Shown: positions 1-7,127, numbered from the stretch's first letter. The stretch is 7,696 nt of DNA from Chloroflexota bacterium (GCA_025450375.1 JANWHO010000272.1:1-7696), one strand, 5' to 3'. Translations and numbers: made by a program. Notes: generated from the sequence alone by a model not told the origin.

Positions 1-799
1 GGCTGGGTTGTGTCTTCCCCGGCAGCCACAGAGGGATGCCGCGGATGGTCAGCGCGTCGGCCAGCAAGTGCGAGATGTAGCCGGTGGCGAGGGCGGCCCC
101 CACTCCCCGGAGTGAGGGCGCCAGCACCGGCCCCATTGCCAGCGCGGCGGCTGTCAGGGCCAGGGCCACCGGCGGCGCGTGGGTCCAGCCTCGATGGTGG
201 CCGGGGAGGCGATGCACGAGCCCCGCCACCCCGCCCAGGCGCACAAGCAGCGCCGATCCCGCCAGAACGGCCAGAATCAGGACCAGCAGGTGGCGAAGGT
301 GGATAGGCCACGAGAGTATGGCGGGCGGAGGGAGCCAACGGGCGACAATCGCCCCAGCGGCGAAGAAGGCGATCAGCAGTGACAGTCCCATGCGGCCACG
401 GAAGCTGCCCGGACCCGGCGAGCCGCCCAGGAGGGCGCTCGCCAGGTTCGTACCTCCGGCCACGAGATCGGCGGCGAGACGGATCGGACCACCCAGGGCA
501 CCATCGTTGTAGGCGCGGGTCGCCCGCTGTAGGGCCTTTCCCTGGCGCCTTGGCGCCCGAGTGATCAGCGAGCCGGGTTGATCGATATCGGGAAGGAGAC
601 TCCCCAGCGCGGCGGCCACGGCCAGAGCCGTCCAGGCAACCGGCGATAGGTGGGGATAGGCAAGCTGGTGCGTGTGCCCACTGGTGAACGGGAGAGGTAC
701 GTGATCCCAGACCACCCCCGCGCCCAGGCCCAGGCCGCCCAGCCCCACCAGGGCCAGACCGGCCGCCGTGCCAAACGCGAGATGGGTGCCCCCTTGCAT
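1..799 (-). CDS. YdjM/DUF457-family membrane-bound putative metal-dependent hydrolase, C-terminus cut by window edge
   Basis: An open frame of 266 codons runs from ATG at 799 off the left edge without a stop. The family (Pfam YdjM, formerly DUF457; E. coli YdjM is a LexA-controlled inner-membrane protein) is annotated as putative metal-dependent hydrolase; no substrate is known. Family motifs in order are GTHLAFG near residues 4-10 (His6), LPDID at 69-73 (Asp71, Asp73), GHHRGWTH at 200-207, and GYISHLLADALT at 240-251 (His244, Asp248), followed by GIPLWLP. These His and Asp residues are the likely metal ligands. Hydrophobic stretches at about 8-30, 53-69, 138-155, 168-187, 210-227 and 232-247 suggest several membrane helices. 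The gap between LPDID and GHHRGWTH is about 127 residues, far longer than I recall for E. coli YdjM. The start is supported by AGGGAGGGG six bases upstream; an in-frame GTG at 823 is a weaker alternative. The family is well supported, the biochemical role is not. Confidence 0.85.
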   Translation of the reverse strand, partial: MQGGTHLAFGTAAGLALVGLGGLGLGAGVVWDHVPLPFTSGHTHQLAYPHLSPVAWTALAVAAALGSLLPDIDQPGSLITRAPRRQGKALQRATRAYNDGALGGPIRLAADLVAGGTNLASALLGGSPGPGSFRGRMGLSLLIAFFAAGAIVARWLPPPAILSWPIHLRHLLVLILAVLAGSALLVRLGGVAGLVHRLPGHHRGWTHAPPVALALTAAALAMGPVLAPSLRGVGAALATGYISHLLADALTIRGIPLWLPGKTQPS

Positions 800-805
800 G
801 TGTCG

Positions 806-814
806 CCCCTCCCT
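806..814 (-). promoter_or_regulatory. Strong Shine-Dalgarno site for the YdjM-family gene
   Basis: On the minus strand the purine run AGGGAGGGG lies six bases before ATG at 799. It favours this start over the in-frame GTG at 823, which would place the ribosome site inside the coding region. Confidence 0.6.
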
Positions 815-901
815 GTTGTCCACGTTCCTTGGCAGGGTACCGGACAATGGAGTATGAAAATAGCGGCGCGTCCGGAAAAGAGCACGCATCAGGCCACTGA
901 C

Positions 902-3900
902 TCAGGTCGCTGTGATCGGTAACCTTAGGGTAAAGCTCGATCCGACCCCGACCATGCTCTCCGCCGTAATCGTGCCGCCATGCTGCTCCACGATCTGGCG
1001 GGCGCTGGCCAGGCCGATGCCCGTACCCTGGATGTGACCGGTCACGTTCCGCCCTCGACGGAAGCGATCGAAGATGAAGGGCAGATCGTCCTCCGGGATC
1101 CCCATGCCCTGATCCGCCACCGTGATCGCCGCCCAGGGGCCGCCCGGCCCCCCCTCGCGCGCCACCGTCACCGTGATGGTCCCCCCACCGGGGGAATATT
1201 TGACCGCGTTGAGCAGGAGATTGCTGACTACGCGCTCGATACGGGCCGCGTCCACCGTGGTCGTCAGTTCTGGCACCATCGCCGCCAGCCGCGGCTGCTC
1301 GGTCGTCACATTTTCCAGGTCAGCCAATACATTCCGGACCAGAGCCACAAGATCGGTGGGCCGCTGATTGAGGTTCAGAGCACTGCCCATTTGCAATTGG
1401 GTAACGTCAAGTAACTCGTTGAGCAAGGACACCACTTTCATGGCGCTCACCTCGATCTGGAGGAGATGCTCCATCACTGGCCCCGCATCCGGGGTGAGAC
1501 GACTCAGACGCAGCCGGGCCAGTTGGGACAACCCGTGGATACTGGCAAGCGGCGTCTTGAGATCATGGGCCGCCGAGGAAATGAACTCCTCACGGGCTAC
1601 TTCCAAATCGCGGATCGGCGTGATGTCCTGGAAGGCAGCCACCGCGCCCACGATCGTGCCTTGAGCGTCGCGCAAGGGAGCACTGTTTACCAGGAGGGGA
1701 ATATCTCGCCCGGTCACCGCGTGGCGGATCACCTCCTGGTCTCCGTGTACCGCCTCGCCATGTCGAAGGGATCGGGTGATTGGCAGATCCTCCGCTGGAT
1801 ATGGGGTACCATCCGCGCGGCGCACACCATACTCCAGGTAGGCGCTGTCGCCAGATCGCGATATGGACCGCCCCAGCGTGTCGTGCCCTACCAGTTCGTG
1901 TCCGGCGCGATTTTGCGCCTCCACCCTGCCAAGGGCATCCACGATCGTGACCCCCTCCGGCAGCGCGTCAAGCACCTGGCGCAGCCGATCCCGTTCAGCC
2001 GCTACGCTATCCCTGACCTCACGCCGGGACCGCGCCAGGGCGAGATGGGTACGGACGCGGGCCAGCAACTCCTTGGCCGCGAACGGCTTTACCAGGTAAT
2101 CGTCGGCTCCGGCATCCAGGCCGCCCAGGACCGCCTCACCTCCCGCGCGGGCCGAGAGGAGGATCACCGGCACCTCGCGCAGGTTCGGATCGGCGCGCAA
2201 AGCCCGCAGCAACCCGAAGCCGTCCAACCCCGGCATCATCACGTCACTGAGCACCAGGCTTGGGATCCTCTCGCGTGCCGCCTCCAGCGCGGTCACCCCA
2301 TTCGCCGCGGACTCCACCGCGTACAATCGTCCGAGAAGCCGGGTGAGGTAGTCACGCATATCGGCATTGTCATCCACCACCAGGATGGACTCCAGGGCCC
2401 CGGACAGGGGGGGCTCGAGCACCGGAATCGCCTCCGCGGCTTCCCCTGGATACTCCTCCGTTGGGGCCGCGTTCGGCAACCAGAGCAGCGCTTCCTCGAT
2501 GTACGGTACGCCCAGGCCGTTGGACGCGCTGGGCGGCACGGTGACCACCTGATCGGCCGGCAAGTGGACCATCCCCGTCGGAATAGACACCGTAAAGCTC
2601 GTGCCCACGCCAACCGTGCTCTCGACCGCGACCGTTCCCCCATGCAGCCGCGCGAGTTCCGCCACTAGCGCCAGACCGATCCCGGTTCCCTCGTGCGTAC
2701 GGGCCCGAGCCCCTTGAACTCGGTGGAAGCGCTCGAAGAGCCGCGGTAACTCCCCTGGGGCGATGCCGGTTCCCGTGTCCGATACGGTGAGCGCGGCGCC
2801 CGCGAGGATTGGCCGTAGGGTCACCTCAATCCGACCCTCGAAGGTGAACTTCAGAGCGTTGGAGAGCAGATTCAGGACAACCTTCTCCCACATGTCGCGA
2901 TCCACGTAGATTGGCTCCGGCAGTGGGGGACAGTCGACCACCAGGCTTAGCCCGGCGCGCTCGATGGCGGCGCGGAAGACGGAGGCCAGATCGCGGGTCA
3001 GCGTGTGCAACTCGGCCGGGGCATAGGCGGCCTGCATGCGACCGGCCTCAAGGCTGGAGAAGTCGAGCAGCGTATTGACCAATTTGAGCAAGCGCCGGCC
3101 ATTGCGGTGCGCGATCGCCAGCCGCTCCCGGTCGGCATCGGCGCGCATGGAGTTTCGCTCGGAAAGCAGATCCTCAATTGGCCCCAGCATCAAGGTGAGC
3201 GGCGTCCGGAACTCGTGGCTCACATTGCTAAAGAAGGCGGTTTTGACCCGGTCGATCTCGGCCAGCGCCTCGGCCCGCGCGCGCTCCGCCTCATAGGCAC
3301 GCGCCGAAGCCACGGCCGTACCGACCTGACTCGCGACCAGGGTGAAGAAGCCGCGATACCCGTCGTCAAGCGCGCGCCGCGGATTGACGCCGACCACCAG
3401 CAAGCCGGCCGGGAGTCCTTCGCCCGCCCGCGCTATAGGGAGAATCAAGGCGGCGCGGGGGCTGAGGCCGGGAGACTGGAGAGGCAAGGTTCCGAAGCGC
3501 TCGGCCAGATCCTCCACCAGCCGCGGTTGCCCCGTATCGACCACCGAGGCCAGCGGCCAGGCGCTCGCTCCTTCGTCCGTGGTCAGATCGACGCTAAGCC
3601 AGTTTACCGGCAGGCATTCATCTAGTCCAGCCACGGCCGCGAGCCGGACCCGCCGGCCATCGTCATCCAGAAGGTAGAGTAAGGCAATGGGCACACTGGA
3701 GAGATGGTTGCCCAGGGCCGCGGCGGCCCGGATACAGGCATCCTCGGCGTGACGCGCGTCGGCGGTACGGGCCGCCAGTTCGCGCAGGGCGTAGAGGCGC
3801 CGTTCGCCAAGCACCCGCTCGGTCGTCTCGGTCACGGCGCAGAAGACGCCGCCCACCCCGCCCCCTTCGTCGCGGATCGCACTGTAGGAGAAGGTGAAAT

Positions 3901-4303
3901 AGCATTCCTCCACATAACCGAAGCGTTCGATCAGTAACTGTTGGTCCTCGGACCACGTTGCCTCCCCTCCAGCGCGGACGCCTTCGAGCATCGGACCGAT
4001 GAGTTCCCAGATCTCCGGCCAGCAGTCGCGTGCCCGCTGGCCCATCGCCGAGGGATGCTTGGAGGCGCCAAGGATGGGCCGGTAAGCATCGTTGTAGAAC
4101 TGAACCAGGTCCGCGCCCCAGAAGACGATCATGGGAAAGCGCGAGGCCAGGCAAATGCTCACCGCCGTTCGCAGGCTTTGCGGCCAATCCGCCGGCGGTC
4201 CAACCGGCGTCGCGGCCCAGGGGAACGCACGCATCAACGCGCCCATCTCACTGCCGCCGGCGAAGGGATCCGCCGCGACCGTTAGTTCAGGTCGGTTGGT
4301 CAT
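902..4303 (-). CDS. Hybrid sensor histidine kinase with two kinase modules (PAS-GAF-HisKA-HATPase-REC-PAS-HisKA-HATPase)
   Basis: A 1133-residue, apparently soluble protein; no membrane segment is visible. Domains in order: an N-terminal PAS-type sensor (about 25-165, with the common PQSLRTAVSI and FYNDAYRPILG blocks); a GAF sensor (about 175-340); a first kinase with H-box SHEFRTP (His363), N-box NLLSNALKF (Asn478, Asn482), DTGTGIA (Asp509) and GTGIGLA (539-545); a receiver (638-755) with acidic pair Asp644/645, phosphoacceptor Asp687, Ser717 and Lys739; a PAS (about 770-895); and a second kinase with H-box AAHDLKTP (His913), Asn1028/1032, Asp1064 and GTGIGLA (1093-1099). All residues needed for autophosphorylation and receiver phosphorylation are present in both halves. 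The start is fixed by an in-frame TAG at 4313-4315 and by AGGGAAGG just before the ATG. The linker at 573-635 is rich in Pro and acidic residues. It lies 130 bases downstream of the stand-alone receiver gene. The input signal and partner are unknown. Confidence 0.95.
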   Translation of the reverse strand: MTNRPELTVAADPFAGGSEMGALMRAFPWAATPVGPPADWPQSLRTAVSICLASRFPMIVFWGADLVQFYNDAYRPILGASKHPSAMGQRARDCWPEIWELIGPMLEGVRAGGEATWSEDQQLLIERFGYVEECYFTFSYSAIRDEGGGVGGVFCAVTETTERVLGERRLYALRELAARTADARHAEDACIRAAAALGNHLSSVPIALLYLLDDDGRRVRLAAVAGLDECLPVNWLSVDLTTDEGASAWPLASVVDTGQPRLVEDLAERFGTLPLQSPGLSPRAALILPIARAGEGLPAGLLVVGVNPRRALDDGYRGFFTLVASQVGTAVASARAYEAERARAEALAEIDRVKTAFFSNVSHEFRTPLTLMLGPIEDLLSERNSMRADADRERLAIAHRNGRRLLKLVNTLLDFSSLEAGRMQAAYAPAELHTLTRDLASVFRAAIERAGLSLVVDCPPLPEPIYVDRDMWEKVVLNLLSNALKFTFEGRIEVTLRPILAGAALTVSDTGTGIAPGELPRLFERFHRVQGARARTHEGTGIGLALVAELARLHGGTVAVESTVGVGTSFTVSIPTGMVHLPADQVVTVPPSASNGLGVPYIEEALLWLPNAAPTEEYPGEAAEAIPVLEPPLSGALESILVVDDNADMRDYLTRLLGRLYAVESAANGVTALEAARERIPSLVLSDVMMPGLDGFGLLRALRADPNLREVPVILLSARAGGEAVLGGLDAGADDYLVKPFAAKELLARVRTHLALARSRREVRDSVAAERDRLRQVLDALPEGVTIVDALGRVEAQNRAGHELVGHDTLGRSISRSGDSAYLEYGVRRADGTPYPAEDLPITRSLRHGEAVHGDQEVIRHAVTGRDIPLLVNSAPLRDAQGTIVGAVAAFQDITPIRDLEVAREEFISSAAHDLKTPLASIHGLSQLARLRLSRLTPDAGPVMEHLLQIEVSAMKVVSLLNELLDVTQLQMGSALNLNQRPTDLVALVRNVLADLENVTTEQPRLAAMVPELTTTVDAARIERVVSNLLLNAVKYSPGGGTITVTVAREGGPGGPWAAITVADQGMGIPEDDLPFIFDRFRRGRNVTGHIQGTGIGLASARQIVEQHGGTITAESMVGVGSSFTLRLPITAT

Positions 4304-4306
4304 GCG

Positions 4307-4314
4307 CCTTCCCT
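4307..4314 (-). promoter_or_regulatory. Shine-Dalgarno site for the hybrid kinase
   Basis: AGGGAAGG on the minus strand ends three bases before ATG at 4303. It overlaps the in-frame TAG at 4313-4315, so no longer N-terminus is possible in this frame. Confidence 0.5.
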
Positions 4315-4358
4315 ACCCTCACGAATGCGCTAGGCTCGTGGGAGGCCAATTCTCGGGG

Positions 4359-4376
4359 CTCGCGTGATGGCGCGAG
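4359..4376 (-). other. Small GC hairpin in the leader of the hybrid kinase gene
   Basis: Perfect six-base arms (CTCGCG and CGCGAG) flank a six-base loop between the receiver gene and the hybrid kinase. A competing pairing of TTCTCG (4350-4355) with CGAGAA (4373-4378) uses part of the same arm. No T-run follows on the minus strand, so it does not look like an intrinsic terminator. It could affect RNA processing or distribute expression between the genes; this role is only inferred. Confidence 0.3.
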
Positions 4377-4394
4377 AACATACGTGCTGTCCCC

Positions 4395-4424
4395 ATCATA
4401 CGCCACGGAGGCCGCCATCGTGAA
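4395..4424 (-). promoter_or_regulatory. Weak candidate promoter for the hybrid kinase
   Basis: On the minus strand TTCACG (4424-4419) and TATGAT (4400-4395) are separated by 18 bases and match the bacterial -35/-10 consensus at four and five of six positions. It would give a leader of roughly 85 bases before ATG 4303. In sequence this GC-rich a partial match can arise by chance. Confidence 0.22.
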
Positions 4425-4433
4425 GGCTGGGGC

Positions 4434-4796
4434 TCAGCCGGCCCGGCACAGCCGTTCCACGGCCGACAGAAGCTCGGACATCTCGAACGGTTTGGCCAGG
4501 TGGCCGGCCGCGCCAACCTCCGCCGCCCATCGCGCCGTATCCTGGGCCGCCGTCATTACCAGGATCGGCAGATCGATGTCACGCTCTTTCAAACCTTCGA
4601 CGAAACCCCAGCCGTCGAGCACCGGCATCCTCATATCCAGGAGCACCAGGGCTGGGCGCTCGTGCTCCACCGCCCGAAGCGCCTCGGCCCCATTGGGCGC
4701 GGTGACCACCGTGTATTCCTCCATGATCAGGATCTCGGCCACGATACGTCGGATCGACGAATCATCATCCACTACCAGAATCGAAGGTTGCGTCAC
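4434..4796 (-). CDS. Single-domain (CheY-like) response regulator
   Basis: A 120-residue protein consisting of one receiver domain and nothing else. The acidic pocket is at Asp10/Asp11 in the block ILVVDDD, the phosphoacceptor is Asp54 in VLLDMRMP, the switch Thr is residue 82 in VMTAA, and the conserved Lys is 102 in AKPFE. The absence of any output domain means it must act through protein contacts or pass phosphate on in a relay. The start codon is GTG at 4796-4794. It overlaps the TGA of the upstream membrane kinase (GTGA, 4796-4793), which points to translational coupling and makes that kinase the likely phosphodonor. Only a weak GGAG lies upstream, inside the kinase coding sequence, which fits re-initiation. 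A small dyad at 4425-4439 spans the stop codon. Confidence 0.95.
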   Translation of the reverse strand: MTQPSILVVDDDSSIRRIVAEILIMEEYTVVTAPNGAEALRAVEHERPALVLLDMRMPVLDGWGFVEGLKERDIDLPILVMTAAQDTARWAAEVGAAGHLAKPFEMSELLSAVERLCRAG

Positions 4797-6670
4797 CCTG
4801 CTTGCTCCACGTCAAGGCCGAGCGGAACCGGTCGCGCGGCAAGGCTGAGGGATCCCATGGCGGGCAGGACCACATGGAAGGTACTGCCCTGGCCGACCCC
4901 GGCTGAACTGCCCCAGATCGAGCCCCCATGCTGCTCCACGATGCCGCGGCAGATGAACAAACCGAGTCCCATCCCGGCGAACCGTCGATCGTCCACATTG
5001 CTGCCCCGGTGAAACCGATCAAAAAGATGCGCGAGGTCATCCGGCGGGATGCCGATACCGGAATCGGTGACCGTGAGACGGGCGGAGGCGCCATCTTGCC
5101 AGAGGCGCACGCGCACCAATCCGCCCGCTGGACTGTACTTGGCCGCGTTCTCCAGCAGGTTGTCGATCAGTTGCGTGATCCGGGTGCCGTCGTAGTTACC
5201 CACCAGCCTGCCCGACGCGTCGAGACTATACTGATGCAGGGCAGTGGAGTGACGCCCGCATACCTCGCGGGCCAACTCAACCAGATCCAGGGGCTCGCGG
5301 TAGTTGACCAGCCTGCCCTGCTCGACTCTCGCGACATCAAGTAACTCCAGGACGAGGCGCTTGAGCCGTTGTGATTCCTTGACCAGGGATTCGATCCCGT
5401 CCAGGCTGGCTGGTTCCATGGGATGACGTTTGGCCCGCCGCTCCAGCAACTGTGCTTGCGCCACGATGGTGGTCAGTGGGGTCTTCAGGTCATGCGCGGC
5501 GGCGGAGAGGAAGTCATCCTTTAGGCGCGCGGTCTCCTCCAACGCCTTGACTCGCGCCGCCTCATCGATCAGGGTCCGGCTCTCCAGAATGACCGCCGCC
5601 TGATTGGCAAGCAACGATACCAGGGCAAGGTCATCATCGGCGAAAATCGGGGCATGAGCGGCATAGACGACCAGGACACCCAGGCGATTCCCTTCCGAGG
5701 TGATCGGCGCCGCCAGGATCGCGCGGGCGCCCGCCCTTCGATACGCCTCAGCGTGTTCGGGGTCATCCCGTTCGGCATTGTCCGAGAAGATGGGCTGCTG
5801 CGAGATGAAGGCCCGTCCACCGAGCATCTGATCGGCGCCGAAATCCAGGGAGCCCTGATTGGAGCGGTAGCGTATGGCACCCAACTCCGCGTTCCACAGG
5901 CCAATACTGGCCTGGGCCACCCCGAGCGAACTGGCGGCGCCTCGTTCCAGCTCCTGAACGATCCCCTCCAGATCGGGCATGCGGGGCAAGGAAGCGGCGC
6001 GGGCCAGGAAGCCGCGCACCTCGGGCTCCTGCCAGGCACGGCGCAGCCACACGGGCGGCGCGAAGCCAAGGAAGAAAAAGAGGCCGGAGAGGAGGGCGAA
6101 CAGGCTGATGATAATACCTTCGGTTTTTGCCAGACCGGGTGTAGCAGCCGAGATACCCGCCAAAAGGATAGCGGCCCCAAGAAACAGTGAACCCGCCGCC
6201 ACCGCGTTCATGCGCCGCCGGGTTACGCCGCTCGCCACTCGGGCAGCCTTCGTGAAGGCCACCGCGACATAGGTGGTGAAGCCCACGAAATACAGCACCA
6301 GGAGGAGCACCAGAATCCCGGGATACGGCAGCGGGAAGACGAAGAGGCTGACGATCGATGCCGCCAGACCAACGGCGGCCGTTCTCGGGATCGCCCGCCG
6401 AGGGGACGTGAAGTCATCGACCAACCGCACCAGCATGTAGGGAATGGCCATCAGCAAAGAGGACGACACCGCGCCCTCCCACCTTCCGGCCTTCACCCCT
6501 GTCACCTGGTGGACCCAGCCAATCGCGACCAGCAGGGCGACGACGGCGAAGAGGATGACGGTATCCACGTTTGCCTTTAAAGGCCGGCGAATGGTCTGGA
6601 GCGCGACCCCTACGGCGACGAGCACAAAGAGGAGCTGGCTGATTAATTGCAGCAGTTGGTAGGCACTCAT
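4793..6670 (-). CDS. Membrane sensor histidine kinase, seven-helix N-terminus with GAF, HisKA and HATPase
   Basis: A 625-residue inner-membrane kinase. Seven hydrophobic segments are visible at about 8-26, 36-54, 67-84, 97-113, 117-140, 156-176 and 184-207, with an Arg-rich junction (LRRAW) after the last that puts the rest in the cytoplasm. A GAF domain (about 215-365) follows, then a short coiled segment and the kinase core: H-box AAHDLKTP (His393), N-box NLLENAAKYS (Asn504, Asn508), DSGIGIP (Asp536), LFDRFHRG (549-556) and GMGLGLF (566-572). All catalytic motifs are intact. It is the first minus-strand gene after the divergent region and its stop overlaps the receiver gene start. An in-frame TGA nine codons upstream (6695-6697) and the lack of other starts support ATG 6670, although no clear Shine-Dalgarno site precedes it, so a leaderless or weakly translated start is possible. 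The ligand sensed by the membrane or GAF domain is unknown. Confidence 0.95.
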   Translation of the reverse strand: MSAYQLLQLISQLLFVLVAVGVALQTIRRPLKANVDTVILFAVVALLVAIGWVHQVTGVKAGRWEGAVSSSLLMAIPYMLVRLVDDFTSPRRAIPRTAAVGLAASIVSLFVFPLPYPGILVLLLVLYFVGFTTYVAVAFTKAARVASGVTRRRMNAVAAGSLFLGAAILLAGISAATPGLAKTEGIIISLFALLSGLFFFLGFAPPVWLRRAWQEPEVRGFLARAASLPRMPDLEGIVQELERGAASSLGVAQASIGLWNAELGAIRYRSNQGSLDFGADQMLGGRAFISQQPIFSDNAERDDPEHAEAYRRAGARAILAAPITSEGNRLGVLVVYAAHAPIFADDDLALVSLLANQAAVILESRTLIDEAARVKALEETARLKDDFLSAAAHDLKTPLTTIVAQAQLLERRAKRHPMEPASLDGIESLVKESQRLKRLVLELLDVARVEQGRLVNYREPLDLVELAREVCGRHSTALHQYSLDASGRLVGNYDGTRITQLIDNLLENAAKYSPAGGLVRVRLWQDGASARLTVTDSGIGIPPDDLAHLFDRFHRGSNVDDRRFAGMGLGLFICRGIVEQHGGSIWGSSAGVGQGSTFHVVLPAMGSLSLAARPVPLGLDVEQAG

Positions 6671-6751
6671 ACGCGATACGACTGCATTATTTGCTCAACT
6701 TCTCTCGGAAGACGACGCACGAGCGCCGCTCACTCGCGGTTATGGTTCCCC

Positions 6752-6788
6752 AGTCTGCCATGATCAGTATTACACATCAGACTATAAC
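6752..6788. promoter_or_regulatory. A/T-rich patch with -10-like hexamers and a small inverted repeat
   Basis: This stretch is clearly richer in A/T than its surroundings. On the minus strand TATAGT (6786-6781) matches the -10 consensus at five of six positions and would give a leader of roughly 100 bases to the membrane kinase. On the plus strand TATAAC (6783-6788) also matches five of six. No good -35 hexamer is at the expected distance for either. AGTCTG (6752-6757) and CAGACT (6778-6783) form an inverted repeat with a 20-base spacer. A regulatory role is plausible but unproven. Confidence 0.25.
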
Positions 6789-6814
6789 ATGCAGCATCCT
6801 GGCGCATAACCCCC

Positions 6815-6826
6815 CAACCTGGGTTG
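6815..6826. repeat. Short dyad CAACC-TG-GGTTG
   Basis: Five-base perfect arms flank a two-base centre upstream of the membrane kinase. The loop is too tight for a stable RNA hairpin, so if it is functional it is more likely a protein-binding site. It is short enough to be chance. Confidence 0.25.
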
Positions 6827-6925
6827 CCGGGATCGCTACCGGATTTCACCGTCCCGCGCACTGGAGCGGCTCGCACAGTGTAGCGTGGTTCAGGTGCCGC
6901 CGGGATTGGGGTGCGCCTCGCGTTT

Positions 6926-7004
6926 GATACTGTTGGCAAAATCGCCGGATGACGTCACCGCCTGGGAGCGCAAGCACCATGTATCGCAATTCGCCAACAG
7001 TATC
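6926..7004. repeat. Perfect 12-base inverted repeat around a 55-base loop
   Basis: GATACTGTTGGC (6926-6937) is repeated exactly in inverted orientation as GCCAACAGTATC (6993-7004), with looser similarity just inside the arms. The loop contains TGACGTCA (6950-6957). A 12-base exact pair is unlikely by chance within so short a gap. It could be a paired regulator site, the ends of a decayed small mobile element, or a structured RNA. No transposase is nearby, and the order of the GTTGGC and GCCAAC cores does not fit an integron attC site. Confidence 0.55.
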
Positions 7005-7099
7005 GCGTTCGTGGAGGTGATGCCGATCTCCTTCACGATCATGCATGTTGTGGGACAACGGAGAGTCAGGTAGGCTGAAGATGGGACCGCTAGAGAGAA

Positions 7100-7127
7100 T
7101 GGCCAATGGAAGGCGTCACGATAGAAT
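7100..7127 (+). promoter_or_regulatory. Weak candidate promoter for the glycosyltransferase gene
   Basis: TGGCCA (7100-7105) and TAGAAT (7122-7127) are 16 bases apart and match the -35/-10 consensus at four and five of six positions. Transcription would begin near 7134, leaving a leader of about 18 bases before ATG 7152. This would rule out the alternative in-frame ATG at 7131. Confidence 0.25.

Noticed and set aside
840..875. A terminator after the hybrid kinase from CCGGAC (840-845) and GTCCGG (870-875).
   Set aside because: The loop is 24 bases and no T-run follows on the minus strand; the T-rich stretch lies before the stem, not after it.
565..885. A 106-codon minus-strand open frame starting at 885.
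   Set aside because: It overlaps in another frame the YdjM-family gene, which has conserved motifs, a strong ribosome site and runs to the window edge. The translation is Trp/Arg/Pro-rich with no family signature.
1466..2668. A 400-codon open frame on the plus strand, with others such as 3005-3625, opposite the hybrid kinase.
   Set aside because: The minus-strand frame encodes intact kinase, receiver and PAS motifs throughout. Long antisense frames are expected opposite GC-biased genes, and these translations show no recognisable domain.
6926..7004. An integron attC site, suggested by GTTGGC and GCCAAC cores in inverted order.
   Set aside because: attC sites run from RYYYAAC to GTTRRRY. Here the order is reversed and the third purine positions do not fit; no integrase or cassette is present.
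6671..7008. A nine-base match, GTATCGCGT, at 7000-7008 (plus) and 6679-6671 (minus), as a second regulatory repeat.
   Set aside because: A nine-base match between two strands of a few hundred bases is close to chance expectation, and the flanks do not extend it.
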